Assembly (NCBI GenBank): GCA_946480245.1
Contig: CAMLIZ010000002.1
Span: 4,756-68,755 of the forward strand
DNA from: an uncultured Pseudomonadota bacterium
GTDB taxonomy: Bacteria; Pseudomonadota; Gammaproteobacteria; Burkholderiales; Burkholderiaceae
Direction: 5' to 3'
DNA length: 64,000 bases
In this document: positions 54,770-64,000 of the stretch, piece after piece
How positions within the stretch are numbered: position 1 is the stretch's first letter
Layout: every line of letters begins with the position of its first letter
Notes under the pieces: model-generated
The model's database searches: none
Seen by the model: only the letters and a program-made list of their open reading frames with translations
What the model was told of the DNA's origin: nothing
Made by a program: the position numbers and the translations under genes

Positions 54770-57631
54770 ATGCTGCTCGATCCCGCCAACCGATTCACCG
54801 TACCGCCGCTGCTGCAACCCTTGCCGTGGCGGACCCTCGGCCAGCCGCCCAGGCCGCCCAAACCGCACATCGCACCGGCCCGCGTACCCGTGGATCCGCC
54901 GCCCACCGCGCCGCCCGTGCCCGCGCCACCGCAGGCCGATGCCGCTGCGCGTGCGTTCGTGGGTGCGATCGCGCCCGGCCTGCCGCCGGTGGGCATCACG
55001 CGTCACACGGTGCAGCCGGGTGACACGCTGTGGCGCTTCCTCGACGCCGACGGTGTGTTCGACCGCTTGCCCGCCGTGGACCCGCAACGCCTGGTGCCGG
55101 GCCAGCTGCCCGCCACGCCCGCGCTCGACACGCGCGCGTTCGGCACCCGCCCGGCCAACCCGCCCGACGCCGTCAACGCGCTGCAGCCCGGCCAGACGCT
55201 CACGGTGCTCGACAGCACGCGCCTGGGCTACCTGGAGCAGCAGCGCGGCCAGCTCGCGGCATTCGAGCAGGCCCATGCGCACACTGATTCGCCGGCCACG
55301 CACCGCGACGACCTGCGCACCGAGCTGGTGGCCACGATCTACCAGGAGCTCGACTACGCCGGCACGCAGCAGGCCGTGCCCGACGCCGCGCAACTGGCGG
55401 CACCGATCCGCGAGCGCGCCGCCGCCGACCCGCAGTTCCAGCAGGCGGTGAACGACGCGCAGGCCCTGTACGCCGCCAGCCTGGATGCACAGGGCCGCAC
55501 GCCGTCGCAACTGGGTGTGCTTGCGCAGCACGCGGCCGACGGCGACTTTGGCGCCGTGAGCAGCGCCACGCGCGACCAGCTGGTGGCGCTGTGCGGCCGC
55601 AGCACGGGCAGCGCAGCGCTCGGCCAGATCACCGCGCGCGGCAGCGTGTACCTCACGTTCGCGGGCGGCGATGCGCGCACCGCGCCGGCCGTGGAGCAGG
55701 GCATCCGCGCTGCCGAGCAGGAGCTGCTGGTGAATCGGCCCGCGAATGAGGTGGAGAAGGCCTACGCCGATGGCGGTGCGGCCGCTGCGATGCGCCGCCT
55801 GAACGAACTCACCGATCCGAAGACGATGACCCCGGGCCAGGTGGGGCAGGTGATGGACGATGCGCGCGTGCAGCATGTGATCCAGCGCAGCCTGGACGAC
55901 GTGGCCGCGTGGACCGATCCGCGCGGCGGCCCTGGCCCGTTGATGGACGACCTGGCGAAGGCCTGCCAGCACGCGGCGTACAGCGACGGCGCGCAGCCGG
56001 GCTTGGGCAAGCAGGCGGTCGACAAGGTGGCCGATGCCATCGTGCAGCGCGCCGATGGCGTGCCGCCCGAGGTGGGCAGCGACCCGTTCCAGTATCCGTA
56101 CCGTCTGCGCTTTGCACTCGGCGGCCACGGCAACGTGGCGCTGGCGATGGCCGTGGCCGCGCGCGCCGGCGCTGCGGGCGACCGCGCCACGGCCGACGCC
56201 GCCCAGGCGTGCGCACGCGACAGCCTGCAACAGCTCGGCGACCACGTGAAGGATCTGAACGCGCAGGTTGCCGAGGACGCCGCCTTTCTCGCCGTGCCCG
56301 CTCAGGAGTGGGGTGGCGCCAGTACGCCTGCCGAGCAGGCCGCGTGCGTGCGCGCGCTGATGGCGCGCAACCCCGACAAGGCCAAGACATTGGCGCGCGA
56401 TGGCGAGCAGCTGATGGAGGCCCACGAGAAGTTGCAGAGCGCGCGGCTGGCGCTGCGCGCGTATGGGGCCGCCGCGGCGCCGCTGAAGCCCGATCTCGAC
56501 GCGATACCGCAACCCGCCACCACGCACGACGCCGCGGAAGGCGGCAATGGCGAAGCCACCAACACCGTGTGGTTCCAGCGCTCGCTGCGCAAGGTGGTGG
56601 AGATGGCAGGCAAGGCCTGGATCAGCGGCCTGGGCACCGGCGACGTGCCGCTGCTCGGCCCGCGAGCCACGCAGGTGATGCAGGCGCTGTGGAAGCGCGG
56701 CCACAAGACGCTGGGCGCTGCGCTGTACTTCCAGAACGCCGCCTACGAGCTGGGCGAGTTCGGCCGCGACGCGCAGCGCGGTGCCTTGCTCAACGGGCTG
56801 GTGAGTGGTGCGTCCGGGGTGCGCCAGGAGCTGGCCGGCGTATCGTATGCGTTGTCGGCGGGCATCCCGGCCAATCGGCTGTCGGCCCTGCGCCCGGGCT
56901 CCGACGACACGCCGCTGGCCAAGGCTTACGCCGGCTATGCCGCCGACATCGACGCGCTGGCTTTGTCCGACGGCGCCAAGTTCACGCTCAAGCAAGGCCT
57001 GCGGGTGGCGCTGCAGGACACCTCCGACTTCGCCTCGGCGGTGCTCGGCGTGGTGAGCGCGGCCATGGCGTTCCAGGACGGCAAGCCGCTCGAAGGCGTG
57101 GGCCAGAGCCTCAACGCGGCCGGCTACCTGCTGATGCTCACCGGCTCAGGCATCGACGAAGCGGTGTTCGTGGGCGACGCCACGCTGCTCGGCCTGGGCG
57201 CCACCGCGTGGACGGGCGTGGGTGCGGTGCTGGTGCTGGCCGGCTCGGCGCTGTACACCGGCGCCGAGGCGCATTCGCACTCGCACCGCTTCGACGAAGC
57301 GGGCAGGCAGTGGCTGCAGGCCATGGGCGTGCACCACGACGTGGCCGACGCGCTGGCCCGGCACGCCACCAGCTTCGACGACCATGCGCCCACGGCCGGC
57401 CCGTTTCTCACCGCCTATTTCGCGCACGCCGGCCTGTCGCAGCAAAACATGGTGGCCTGGCTGAACCTGCTGTCGCCCAAGGACGCCGACGCCATGGCCA
57501 GCGCGATCAAGAGCTTCGACGACGAGTGGAAGCAGCATCCGATGCAGGAGAACGCGCGGCGCTTCGACGATGCGTTGCTGCAATACGGCCTGATGCCGCC
57601 CGACGTGAAGCTGCTGGCGGCCCGCGACTGA
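54770..57631 (+). CDS. large LysM-like protein sharing the C-terminal module of the giant protein; T3SS substrate candidate
   Basis: A 953-residue protein without signal peptide. A Pro-rich N-terminus (about 1-70) precedes a LysM-like start [19 protein letters not shown] near residue 79, whose expected closing part ([11 protein letters not shown]) comes only after a ~45-residue insertion. A long helical region follows. Hydrophobic segments lie near 750-770 ([14 protein letters not shown]) and 815-835 ([19 protein letters not shown]), then a helical tail. By eye, residues from about 290 on resemble the last ~1100 residues of the giant protein. Shared promoter elements A and B tie it to the T3SS. 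A translocator, effector or toxin role is inferred; the ribosome site is weak. Confidence 0.75.
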   Translation: MLLDPANRFTVPPLLQPLPWRTLGQPPRPPKPHIAPARVPVDPPPTAPPVPAPPQADAAARAFVGAIAPGLPPVGITRHTVQPGDTLWRFLDADGVFDRLPAVDPQRLVPGQLPATPALDTRAFGTRPANPPDAVNALQPGQTLTVLDSTRLGYLEQQRGQLAAFEQAHAHTDSPATHRDDLRTELVATIYQELDYAGTQQAVPDAAQLAAPIRERAAADPQFQQAVNDAQALYAASLDAQGRTPSQLGVLAQHAADGDFGAVSSATRDQLVALCGRSTGSAALGQITARGSVYLTFAGGDARTAPAVEQGIRAAEQELLVNRPANEVEKAYADGGAAAAMRRLNELTDPKTMTPGQVGQVMDDARVQHVIQRSLDDVAAWTDPRGGPGPLMDDLAKACQHAAYSDGAQPGLGKQAVDKVADAIVQRADGVPPEVGSDPFQYPYRLRFALGGHGNVALAMAVAARAGAAGDRATADAAQACARDSLQQLGDHVKDLNAQVAEDAAFLAVPAQEWGGASTPAEQAACVRALMARNPDKAKTLARDGEQLMEAHEKLQSARLALRAYGAAAAPLKPDLDAIPQPATTHDAAEGGNGEATNTVWFQRSLRKVVEMAGKAWISGLGTGDVPLLGPRATQVMQALWKRGHKTLGAALYFQNAAYELGEFGRDAQRGALLNGLVSGASGVRQELAGVSYALSAGIPANRLSALRPGSDDTPLAKAYAGYAADIDALALSDGAKFTLKQGLRVALQDTSDFASAVLGVVSAAMAFQDGKPLEGVGQSLNAAGYLLMLTGSGIDEAVFVGDATLLGLGATAWTGVGAVLVLAGSALYTGAEAHSHSHRFDEAGRQWLQAMGVHHDVADALARHATSFDDHAPTAGPFLTAYFAHAGLSQQNMVAWLNLLSPKDADAMASAIKSFDDEWKQHPMQENARRFDDALLQYGLMPPDVKLLAARD

Positions 57632-57725
57632 GCACTTTCCACCGTCAAGTCCCGCCGCGCGCGGCCGATACCCATGGCACGGCCCGTCAGTCGGCGGGCG
57701 CTGCTGCGTTCTCGGGAGACAAGCA

Positions 57726-59252
57726 ATGCACATTCGCACGCGACTTTTGCTCGGTTTCGGCATCGTGCTGGCGCTGCTGGGCGCGGTGTCCGCCACTGGC
57801 GTGTGGAACGCGTATGCGCTGCGCGCCATCGTGACCGGCCTGGCCGGCCCCCAGGCGCACAAGCTCGAGCTGGCCAAGCGCCTCGAACAGTCCGTCACCG
57901 TGGACCTGGTGCGCACGACGGTGGTGACCACCATCGACGATGACGTGCTCGCCTACGACCTCAAGCAGGACATCGACCAGGGCACGAAGCGCGCCGCCGA
58001 CACCGTGGCCACACTCGGCCAGGCGGCCACGGCGGCCGACGAGCAGGCGATGCTCGCGGAGATCTCGCGCCTGGCCGGCCAGTACGTGGCACTGCGCGCC
58101 AAGCTCGTGCAGCGCAAGTCCGAAGGCAGCAGCGTGGCCAATGACGTCAAGGGCACGCTGGTGCCGTTGGGCAAGGCCTACCTCGGCCAGGTGCAAAAGC
58201 TGGTGGCGCTGCAGCAGACGCAGTTCGAAGGGCAGGGCGCCGCGGCCGCGGCTCAGGCGCGCAACAGCATCCTCGTGCTGCTGGGCGTGAGCGCGGCGGC
58301 GCTGGCAGCCGGCATGGGCCTGGCGTTGGTGATCGCGCGCGGCATCGTGGCGCCGCTACAGGCGGCACGCCGCGCCGCACTGGCCGTGGCCGAAGGGGAT
58401 CTGTCGAACGACGTCGAGGTGCACGGCGCCGACGAAGCCGCGCAGGTCACCCAGGCCATCGCGCAAATGACCGCGCAGCTGCGCAAGGTGGTGGGTGACG
58501 TGCGCACCGGCGTGCAGCATGTGTCCAGCGCCTCGCACGAGATCGCGCGCGGCAACCAGGACCTGTCCAGCCGCACCGAGCAGCAGGCCGCGAACCTGCA
58601 GCAGACGGCGGCCTCGATGGAGCAGATGACCGGCACCTTGCGCAGCAGTGCCGACAGTGCGCAGCAGGCCAATCAGCTGGCGACCAGCGCCTCGCAGGTG
58701 GCGGCGCGCGGCGGCCAGGTGGTGGGCGACGTGGTGGCGCGCATGGGCGAGATCAGTGCGTCGAGCAAGAAGATCGCCGAGATCATCGGCGTGATCGACG
58801 GCATCGCGTTCCAGACCAACATCCTCGCGCTCAACGCGGCCGTGGAAGCGGCGCGAGCCGGCGAGCAGGGCCGCGGCTTCGCGGTGGTGGCCGGTGAGGT
58901 GCGCAACCTGGCGCAGCGCAGCGCGCAGGCCGCCAAGGAGATCAAGACGCTGATCGCCGACTCGGTGGCCAAGGTGGAATCCGGCGCCACGCTGGTCAAC
59001 GAGGCCGGCAAGACCATGGGCGAGATCGTGCAGCAGGTGCAGCACGTGAGCGAGCTGATCGGCGAGATCACCACCGCCACGATGGAGCAGACCGGCGGCC
59101 TCACGCAGGTGAACCAGGCCGTGGGCGAACTGGACCGCATGACGCAGCAGAACGCCGCACTGGTGGAGCAGAGCGCGTCGGCCGCATCCGGACTGAAGGA
59201 TCAGGCCGAGCGGCTGGCCGAGTCGGTGTCGGTGTTCAAGCTGGCCGCCTGA
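57726..59252 (+). CDS. methyl-accepting chemotaxis protein
   Basis: A 508-residue chemoreceptor. TM1 is about 7-29, a periplasmic four-helix-type sensor about 30-185, TM2 about 188-212 ([20 protein letters not shown]), HAMP about 213-265, and the signalling domain about 270-500 with the strictly conserved hairpin tip [20 protein letters not shown] (residues about 360-380). No CheR-binding pentapeptide at the C-terminus. GGGAG seven bases before the ATG sets the start. The ligand is unknown. Confidence 0.94.
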   Translation: MHIRTRLLLGFGIVLALLGAVSATGVWNAYALRAIVTGLAGPQAHKLELAKRLEQSVTVDLVRTTVVTTIDDDVLAYDLKQDIDQGTKRAADTVATLGQAATAADEQAMLAEISRLAGQYVALRAKLVQRKSEGSSVANDVKGTLVPLGKAYLGQVQKLVALQQTQFEGQGAAAAAQARNSILVLLGVSAAALAAGMGLALVIARGIVAPLQAARRAALAVAEGDLSNDVEVHGADEAAQVTQAIAQMTAQLRKVVGDVRTGVQHVSSASHEIARGNQDLSSRTEQQAANLQQTAASMEQMTGTLRSSADSAQQANQLATSASQVAARGGQVVGDVVARMGEISASSKKIAEIIGVIDGIAFQTNILALNAAVEAARAGEQGRGFAVVAGEVRNLAQRSAQAAKEIKTLIADSVAKVESGATLVNEAGKTMGEIVQQVQHVSELIGEITTATMEQTGGLTQVNQAVGELDRMTQQNAALVEQSASAASGLKDQAERLAESVSVFKLAA

Positions 59253-59349
59253 CGGCGCACGCCGCGGCTGGGAACGACCGCGATGGCAGGGTGGCCTCTG
59301 TTGCCGCTGCGCCGGAAAGAGAGCACACCGGCAGCAGCAGGGAAGCACG

Positions 59350-60525
59350 ATGGGCAAGAAGCGCAAGCTCGGTGTCGCGGCGGCCATCGGCCTGGTGGCC
59401 GTGGTCGTCTGGCGCGCGCCTGCGCCCGCACCCGCGCGACCGCCGCCACGACTGCAGGCCGAGGCCAGGCCCGCAGAGCTTGCGTCGCCGTTCGGGCCGC
59501 AGCCCGAGCGGGTGGGCGCGCCCAGCCCGCGGCCCGCCGCGGCGCCGCGCCTGGCAACGGCACCGGCAAAAGTGCGCGACGACTGGTGCCCGCCCGGCGC
59601 GGACCAGACGCTTGAAGCCGAAGTGCCTACCGATCCGCGCAACGCGGCTGCGCTGACGGCGGCAGCCGAACGGCTGGCGCAAACGCACACCGACGCCGTG
59701 CACGCGGCGGCCTTGCTGGCCAGCGGCCAGACCGACCGGCTCGCCGCCTGGGCTGCCGGCACCCGCGACCCCACGAGCTATGCGATCGCCTGGCAGGCGT
59801 GCCTGCAGGCCGACGACTCAGCGGCGTCGTGCCGCCTGCTCAGCCCGGCGCAATGGGCTCGGCTGGACCCCGGCAACGCGATGGCTTGGCTGGCACTGGC
59901 GGACGAGGCGGGCGCTGCCGGCTTGCCGCAGCAGGAGACCGACGCGATGCAGATGGCCGCATCCGCCCCGCGCGCCACCGCCTATGCCAGCGCGGTGCCG
60001 GCGCTGTTGGGCGCCGCGTTCGAGGGCAGCCCGGCGCAGCCGCACCGCCTGCTGCTGCTGGCCGCCGGCTGGCGCATCAGCGGACTGTGGCGCAGCGTCG
60101 GCTTGCAGCAGGCCTTGCGCTACTGCGAGCCCGAAAGCCCGGCCTGGGTGGAGCGCCGCGAGGTGTGCGAGCGGCTTGCGGACACGCTGCTGGCCCACGC
60201 TGAGCAGCTCGACGAACACGCGGCCGGGCTGGCCCTCGGCCGCCGCGTGGGCTGGACCAGCGAGCGCCTGGCCGCGCTCGACGAGGAGCAGCAGGCGCTC
60301 GAGGAACTCGCCGCCCGCCAGAACGTGATGTCCGCGGTGGACTGCGCCAATGCGCACCGGCTGCAGGCCTGGATGGCGGCTGCCGCCAGCGGCGGCGAGG
60401 TGGCCGGGCTGCGTGCGCTGCTGCGGGACAGCGGGCGCAGCGTTCGTGACTGGAGCGCGCTGCGCCGCCGCGACATGGTGCTGGCGCAGCAGGTGGTCGA
60501 GACCGCGATGCCGCCGTCGGACTGA
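59350..60525 (+). CDS. unknown membrane-anchored helical protein
   Basis: A 391-residue protein I do not recognise. It has a short basic start (MGKKRKLG), one hydrophobic segment (about 8-21) that could anchor it in the inner membrane, a Pro/Ala-rich linker to about residue 70, and an Ala/Leu-rich helical body that may contain Sel1/TPR-like packing (for example NAMAWLALADEAGAAGLPQQ). Several cysteines (WCPPG, QACLQ, SCRLL, RYCEP, REVCER) could form periplasmic disulfides. It stands alone between the chemoreceptor gene and the convergent kamA-like gene. Confidence 0.7.
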   Translation: MGKKRKLGVAAAIGLVAVVVWRAPAPAPARPPPRLQAEARPAELASPFGPQPERVGAPSPRPAAAPRLATAPAKVRDDWCPPGADQTLEAEVPTDPRNAAALTAAAERLAQTHTDAVHAAALLASGQTDRLAAWAAGTRDPTSYAIAWQACLQADDSAASCRLLSPAQWARLDPGNAMAWLALADEAGAAGLPQQETDAMQMAASAPRATAYASAVPALLGAAFEGSPAQPHRLLLLAAGWRISGLWRSVGLQQALRYCEPESPAWVERREVCERLADTLLAHAEQLDEHAAGLALGRRVGWTSERLAALDEEQQALEELAARQNVMSAVDCANAHRLQAWMAAAASGGEVAGLRALLRDSGRSVRDWSALRRRDMVLAQQVVETAMPPSD

Positions 60526-60552
60526 AACTGCCCGTACAAGCGGCGCGGGCCG

Positions 60553-61980
60553 TCACGCGCGTTCGAGCACACGCAACTCGGGCTGCGCCGGCGCCGCCTG
60601 CGCCTCCTGGCGGCCGTCGTAGACGATGCGGTCCTCGTAGTCCGACAGCCACAGCGCCTGCGGGTTGCGGCGCGCGATGATCAGGTCGCCCTGCGTACCA
60701 GCCGATGCCGGCGAGCGGTGCACCTTCATCACCACCAGCCCGTCGTCGAAGGCGTGGGTGCCGCGCAGCGGGCCGTCGATCACCGACACCACCTCCAGCT
60801 TGCCGGCCTCGGTGGACATCGCGAAGCGCGAACGTGCGGTGTCCGACAGGCCCTTCTGCGCCTCGTTGTGCAGGCGCCAGGCCTGCTCCACCGGCACGGC
60901 GAAGGCGCTGTGACCCTCGATCTCGCGGCACTGGAACAGGTACTTCGGCTTCACGCCCATGCGGCGCAGCTCCTCGTGCAGCAGGCGCAGGCTGGCCACG
61001 TCGTCGTTGACGCGCGCGATCACCGGGGTCTGGTTTTCCAGCGTGACGAATCCGAGCTGCTGCACGTTCCGCAGTGCCTGCTGCACCGGCTGCAGCCAGC
61101 GCAGGTAGCCGCGCTCGTTGCGCACGTACTGGCCGCCCATGTCGCGCTCGAGCATCTCGTCGGGGTGCGTGAAGTGCACCACCAGGTTCAAGTGCACGTC
61201 CGGGTACTGTTCGTGGAACAGCGCCAGCATCGCCGCAAAGTTGGCGTCGAAGCGCTGTGGGCGGAACGCCATCTCCTTGGTGCCGATGCGCACGGTGTGC
61301 ACGCCGGCCTCGGCGGCAGCCGCCATGTAGCGGTACACGTTCTTGTTCGACAGCACCATCGGGTCGCCGCCGGACAGCAGCACCTCGCGGATCGGGTAGC
61401 GCCGCTGGCCGGTCTGCGCGTCCACGCCGAAGCGCTCGGCCAGGTCGTGGTTGTAGCGCACGATGTACTCGCGCAGCTCATCGGCCTTCACCAGGCCCTT
61501 GCCGGTGGAGCCGTTGAAGATGTCCAGCCGGTAGCAGTAGCGGCAGTGCGCCGAGCAGGCCAGCGCGGCATAGCCGAGCACGATCTCGTCGTACTTGTGC
61601 AGGATCTTGCCCTTCAGCGCATCGGGGCTGTACTTGATCTGGTTCGACGGATCCTTCTCGCCGCTCATGTCGTCGGCCTCGGCCAGGATCGGCACCACCA
61701 GCGCCTCCAGCGGCTTGCTGGGTGGCATCTGCGGCAGCACGACCGCGCCGCTCGCGTCGTGCAGCGCGGTGCCTTGCACCAGCGCCATGTAGTACGGGTT
61801 GATGCCGAACATCATGCGCTGGTCCACCCCGCGCTCGCGCATCTGCTCGATCTGCGGCGGCTCGTAGAAGCGCTGCAGCAGCGGAATCACCGCGTTCTGG
61901 TGGAAGCGCCCGCGCGCGGGCTTCAGGTCCTGCAGCGGGGTGTCCTGCACGAGGTCGGCGACATCGATCATCTGGCTCAT
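60553..61980 (-). CDS. KamA-family radical SAM/PLP aminomutase-like enzyme
   Basis: A 475-residue enzyme of the lysine-2,3-aminomutase family. The iron-sulfur Cys motif is ACSAHCRYCYR (Cys142, Cys146, Cys149), followed by EVLLSGGDPMVLSN near 199-212. In lysine aminomutase the PLP lysine lies in a PGGGGK loop next to an Asp that binds the substrate side chain; here the matching place reads STEAGK (Lys394), so Lys is kept but the glycine loop and Asp are not. Substrate may therefore differ (glutamate or another amino acid). No ablB-type acetyltransferase gene is adjacent. Divergent from a LysR gene. Confidence 0.85.
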   Translation of the reverse strand: MSQMIDVADLVQDTPLQDLKPARGRFHQNAVIPLLQRFYEPPQIEQMRERGVDQRMMFGINPYYMALVQGTALHDASGAVVLPQMPPSKPLEALVVPILAEADDMSGEKDPSNQIKYSPDALKGKILHKYDEIVLGYAALACSAHCRYCYRLDIFNGSTGKGLVKADELREYIVRYNHDLAERFGVDAQTGQRRYPIREVLLSGGDPMVLSNKNVYRYMAAAAEAGVHTVRIGTKEMAFRPQRFDANFAAMLALFHEQYPDVHLNLVVHFTHPDEMLERDMGGQYVRNERGYLRWLQPVQQALRNVQQLGFVTLENQTPVIARVNDDVASLRLLHEELRRMGVKPKYLFQCREIEGHSAFAVPVEQAWRLHNEAQKGLSDTARSRFAMSTEAGKLEVVSVIDGPLRGTHAFDDGLVVMKVHRSPASAGTQGDLIIARRNPQALWLSDYEDRIVYDGRQEAQAAPAQPELRVLERA

Positions 61981-62046
61981 CGGTTCTCCCTGAACATCAA
62001 TGGAGCGCGCAGTCTAGGTCAGCACAACTTATGATGACGATCTCGA

Positions 62047-62065
62047 ACATCAGCGTCGCTGATGT
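62047..62065. promoter_or_regulatory. 19-bp perfect palindrome between kamA-like and LysR genes
   Basis: ACATCAGCG-T-CGCTGATGT: 9-bp arms around one central base, containing the T-N11-A pattern of LysR operators. It lies 67 bp before the kamA-like start and 31 bp before the LysR start, the expected place for an autoregulated divergent pair. CCTAGACT on the minus strand (about 62015-62008) is a candidate -10 for kamA. Confidence 0.7.
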
Positions 62066-62095
62066 ATCAACAGGTCTGATGAATGGAGAACACCC

Positions 62096-63058
62096 TTGCC
62101 GGATTCGCTGCGCCACGCCACGCTGCGCCAGCTGCAGATCTTTCTGGTCGCGGCCGAGCACGGCGGCTTCGGGCGCGCCGCGCAAGCCCTGCACCTCACG
62201 CAGCCGGCGGTGTCCATGCAGATGGCGCAGCTGTCGGCGGCGGCAGGACAGCCGCTGTTCGAGCGCGCGGGCCGCAGCACGCGGCTCACCGAGGCCGGGC
62301 AGGCGCTGTTGCCGCATGCGCAGCGCATCGCGCAGACCTTGCGCGACGCCAGCGAGTCGCTCGATGCGCTCAAGGGCTTGCGCCACGGACACCTGCGCGT
62401 GGCGGTGGTGGCCACCACGCAGTACTTCGCGCCGCGCCTGCTGGCGCGTTTCAGGGCGCAGCACCCGGGCGTGCAGGTGGACGTGTTGATCGGTGAGCGC
62501 GACCACGTGATCGCTTTGCTCGAAAAGGGCCAGGTCGACCTGGCCATCATGGGCCGCCCGCCGGTGCACCTTCCGCTGGTGGCCGAGCCGTTCGCGCAGC
62601 ATCCGCACGGCATCATCGCGCCGACCGACCATCCGCTGGCGGGCAAGCGCCGCATCGAGCCGCGCCGGCTGCTGGCCTGGCCCTTCGTGGCGCGCGAGCC
62701 GGGTTCCGGCACGCGCCATGCAATGACGCAGTACTTCGCGCAGCAGGGTCTGGAGCCCACGATCGCGCAGGAGATGACCAGCAACGAGTCGCTCAAGCAG
62801 GCGGTGATGGCCGGCCTCGGGCTGGCGTTCATCTCGCTGCACACCGTGAGCCTGGAGCACCAGACCGGCCACCTCGTGCTGCTCGACGCCAAGGGGCTGC
62901 CCGTGGTGCGCAGCTGGTACGTGCTGCACCTCGCGCATCACCGGCTGCCGCCTTCGGCACAGGCGCTCAAGCGCTTCATGCATGAGGACGCACCGAAGTT
63001 GATGGGCAGCCTGCTGCCCGACACCGCCCGGCCGGTGCGGCGCGCTTCGGCCCGTTAG
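62096..63058 (+). CDS. LysR-family transcriptional regulator (CbbR-like)
   Basis: A 320-residue LysR protein: winged helix at the N-terminus (LRQLQIFLVAAEHGGFGRAA, then LTQPAVSMQMAQLS) and an effector domain about 95-295. It resembles CbbR/CysB-type members. The start is TTG at 62096 with GGAG seven bases upstream; no in-frame ATG precedes it. It probably regulates the divergent kamA-like gene through the 19-bp palindrome. Its stop overlaps the convergent protease gene by 4 bp. Confidence 0.9.
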   Translation: MPDSLRHATLRQLQIFLVAAEHGGFGRAAQALHLTQPAVSMQMAQLSAAAGQPLFERAGRSTRLTEAGQALLPHAQRIAQTLRDASESLDALKGLRHGHLRVAVVATTQYFAPRLLARFRAQHPGVQVDVLIGERDHVIALLEKGQVDLAIMGRPPVHLPLVAEPFAQHPHGIIAPTDHPLAGKRRIEPRRLLAWPFVAREPGSGTRHAMTQYFAQQGLEPTIAQEMTSNESLKQAVMAGLGLAFISLHTVSLEHQTGHLVLLDAKGLPVVRSWYVLHLAHHRLPPSAQALKRFMHEDAPKLMGSLLPDTARPVRRASAR

Positions 63059-63897
63059 CCTGGGCGCCGCTGCCGCGACGCAGGCCCGCGCCACCGGCTA
63101 GCGCGGGCCCTGCCGGCATAGATGCGCGATGCCAGCGGCAGCAGCGAGCGCAGCCGCTGCAGGCGGGCCCGCGCGGCAGGATGGCTGGTGCTGACGCTGG
63201 AGGCCTCGTCGCCCTGGCGCGCCTGCGCCTGCATGAACCGCAACTGGCGCGCCGGCGCATAGCCGGCCAGCGCGGCCAGCTCGAAGCCCACTTCGTCGGC
63301 CTCGAACTCGGCCTGATGCAGGCTCGGCTCGATGGCCTTCAGCAGCCCGAAGTTGAACGCCAGCTCCACGTAGATGTCGGACACCGTGCGCGGCACGTTG
63401 CGCGGCAGCAGCGCGAGCGCGGTGGTCAGCGTCTGCCGCTCGTGCTCCAGCAGCACGTGCGCCACCTCATGGCTCAGCACGAAGGCCAGCTGCGGTGCGT
63501 CCAGGGCCTCGTGGCGCACGAAGGCTTCGCTCAATACGATTGAGCCATCGGGCGTGGCGAAGGCGTCCACATCGTCCTGCTGCACCACGTGGAGCTTCAA
63601 GGTGAAGCGGTGCCGGCGCGTGGCCTGCTGCGCCGCGAACACCGGGCTCAATCGGCGCCACACGGCCTGGATCAGTGCGCAATGGGTGCGGCAGCCCAAG
63701 CCGCCGCTGGCGCGCGCCTTGTGCAGCGCGGCATCGAGCGCCGGCTCTCCGGCACTGGCCACTTCCTGGCGCGACCAGGCCAGGCCGAGGCGGTCGTCGA
63801 TCAGCTGCAACGGCTGGGCGGTGGCGGACACGCACACCAGCACCAAGGCCCACCATGCCAGGGCCACGTCATGCCGTGTGCAATGCCTGATCACCAT
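63055..63897 (-). CDS. M48-type zinc metalloprotease, secreted
   Basis: A 280-residue protein with a signal-like N-terminus (VALAWWALVLVCVSATA) and the zinc motif HEVAHVLLEHERQ (HExxH, near residue 150). EFEADEVGF about 70 residues later gives the third zinc ligand expected for M48 peptidases. It lacks the TPR tail of BepA-like members and is likely periplasmic, in envelope quality control. I start at ATG 63897 (AAGGG upstream), although the frame is open to 63969. The last ~100 bases of the window hold only CCTAGAGT (minus strand, about 63979), a possible -10. Confidence 0.87.
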   Translation of the reverse strand: MVIRHCTRHDVALAWWALVLVCVSATAQPLQLIDDRLGLAWSRQEVASAGEPALDAALHKARASGGLGCRTHCALIQAVWRRLSPVFAAQQATRRHRFTLKLHVVQQDDVDAFATPDGSIVLSEAFVRHEALDAPQLAFVLSHEVAHVLLEHERQTLTTALALLPRNVPRTVSDIYVELAFNFGLLKAIEPSLHQAEFEADEVGFELAALAGYAPARQLRFMQAQARQGDEASSVSTSHPAARARLQRLRSLLPLASRIYAGRARASRWRGPASRQRRPG

Positions 63898-64000
63898 CTC
63901 ATCCCTTCCCAAGCAAGAAAGGGCCCCGGGCGGATCGAGGGGCAGCTGTAAGGAACAAGGACCTTGCACCGACTCTAGGCGGTCGCCGCGCCGACGGCGG

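Overview
The window is very GC-rich with dense coding, ATGA-type translational coupling and hybrid kinases, TRAP/TAXI, ECF and Hrp-like families typical of Burkholderiales (Betaproteobacteria). A free-living environmental lineage near Rubrivivax/Leptothrix/Roseateles is my guess from gene style, not from a marker gene. I see no rRNA, tRNA, CRISPR array, insertion sequence or phage gene.

Layout. 1-5.2 kb: a universal stress protein and a signalling block (two hybrid histidine kinases around a lone receiver protein). 5.2-13.5 kb: a selenium locus. The minus-strand operon senA-phnD-like-phnC-like-phnE-like-phnE-like faces a plus-strand operon senB-selD-small monooxygenase-like protein-disulfide-oxidoreductase-like flavoprotein. 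This reads as selenoneine synthesis plus a dedicated selenium oxyanion importer. 13.5-22.3 kb: a periplasmic amino-acid binding protein, a TAXI-TRAP transporter operon ending in a LysR gene, a DadA-like/ketimine-reductase pair and a LuxR-type regulator.

22.5-49 kb is the core of the window: a type III secretion system. One long minus-strand operon runs sctV-S-C-D-F-I-J-K-L-N-O-T-U and ends in a giant gene for a 3863-residue protein. sctQ and sctR run the other way, followed by a LuxR-type regulator and a LuxR ligand-binding domain without a DNA-binding domain. The giant protein carries a glutamate racemase-like domain with both catalytic cysteines, flanked by two D-glutamate-cyclase-like (DUF4392) domains, inside a huge coiled-coil and helical scaffold. 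I read it as a probable secreted substrate that could turn L-glutamate into 5-oxo-D-proline; this is inference. A second large protein (953 aa, LysM-like N-terminus) seems to share its C-terminal module, and its promoter shares two sequence elements with the sctV promoter. No canonical translocon, gatekeeper or needle-ruler gene is visible, and SctU lacks the NPTH autocleavage motif.

49-54.6 kb: an ECF sigma factor followed by two Ser/Thr kinases with TPR-type C-termini; their kinase halves are a nearly exact ~1 kb tandem duplication. 54.8-64 kb: the LysM-like large protein, a chemotaxis receptor, an unknown membrane-anchored protein, a KamA-family radical SAM enzyme divergent from a LysR gene across a perfect 19-bp palindrome, and a short M48-type metalloprotease.
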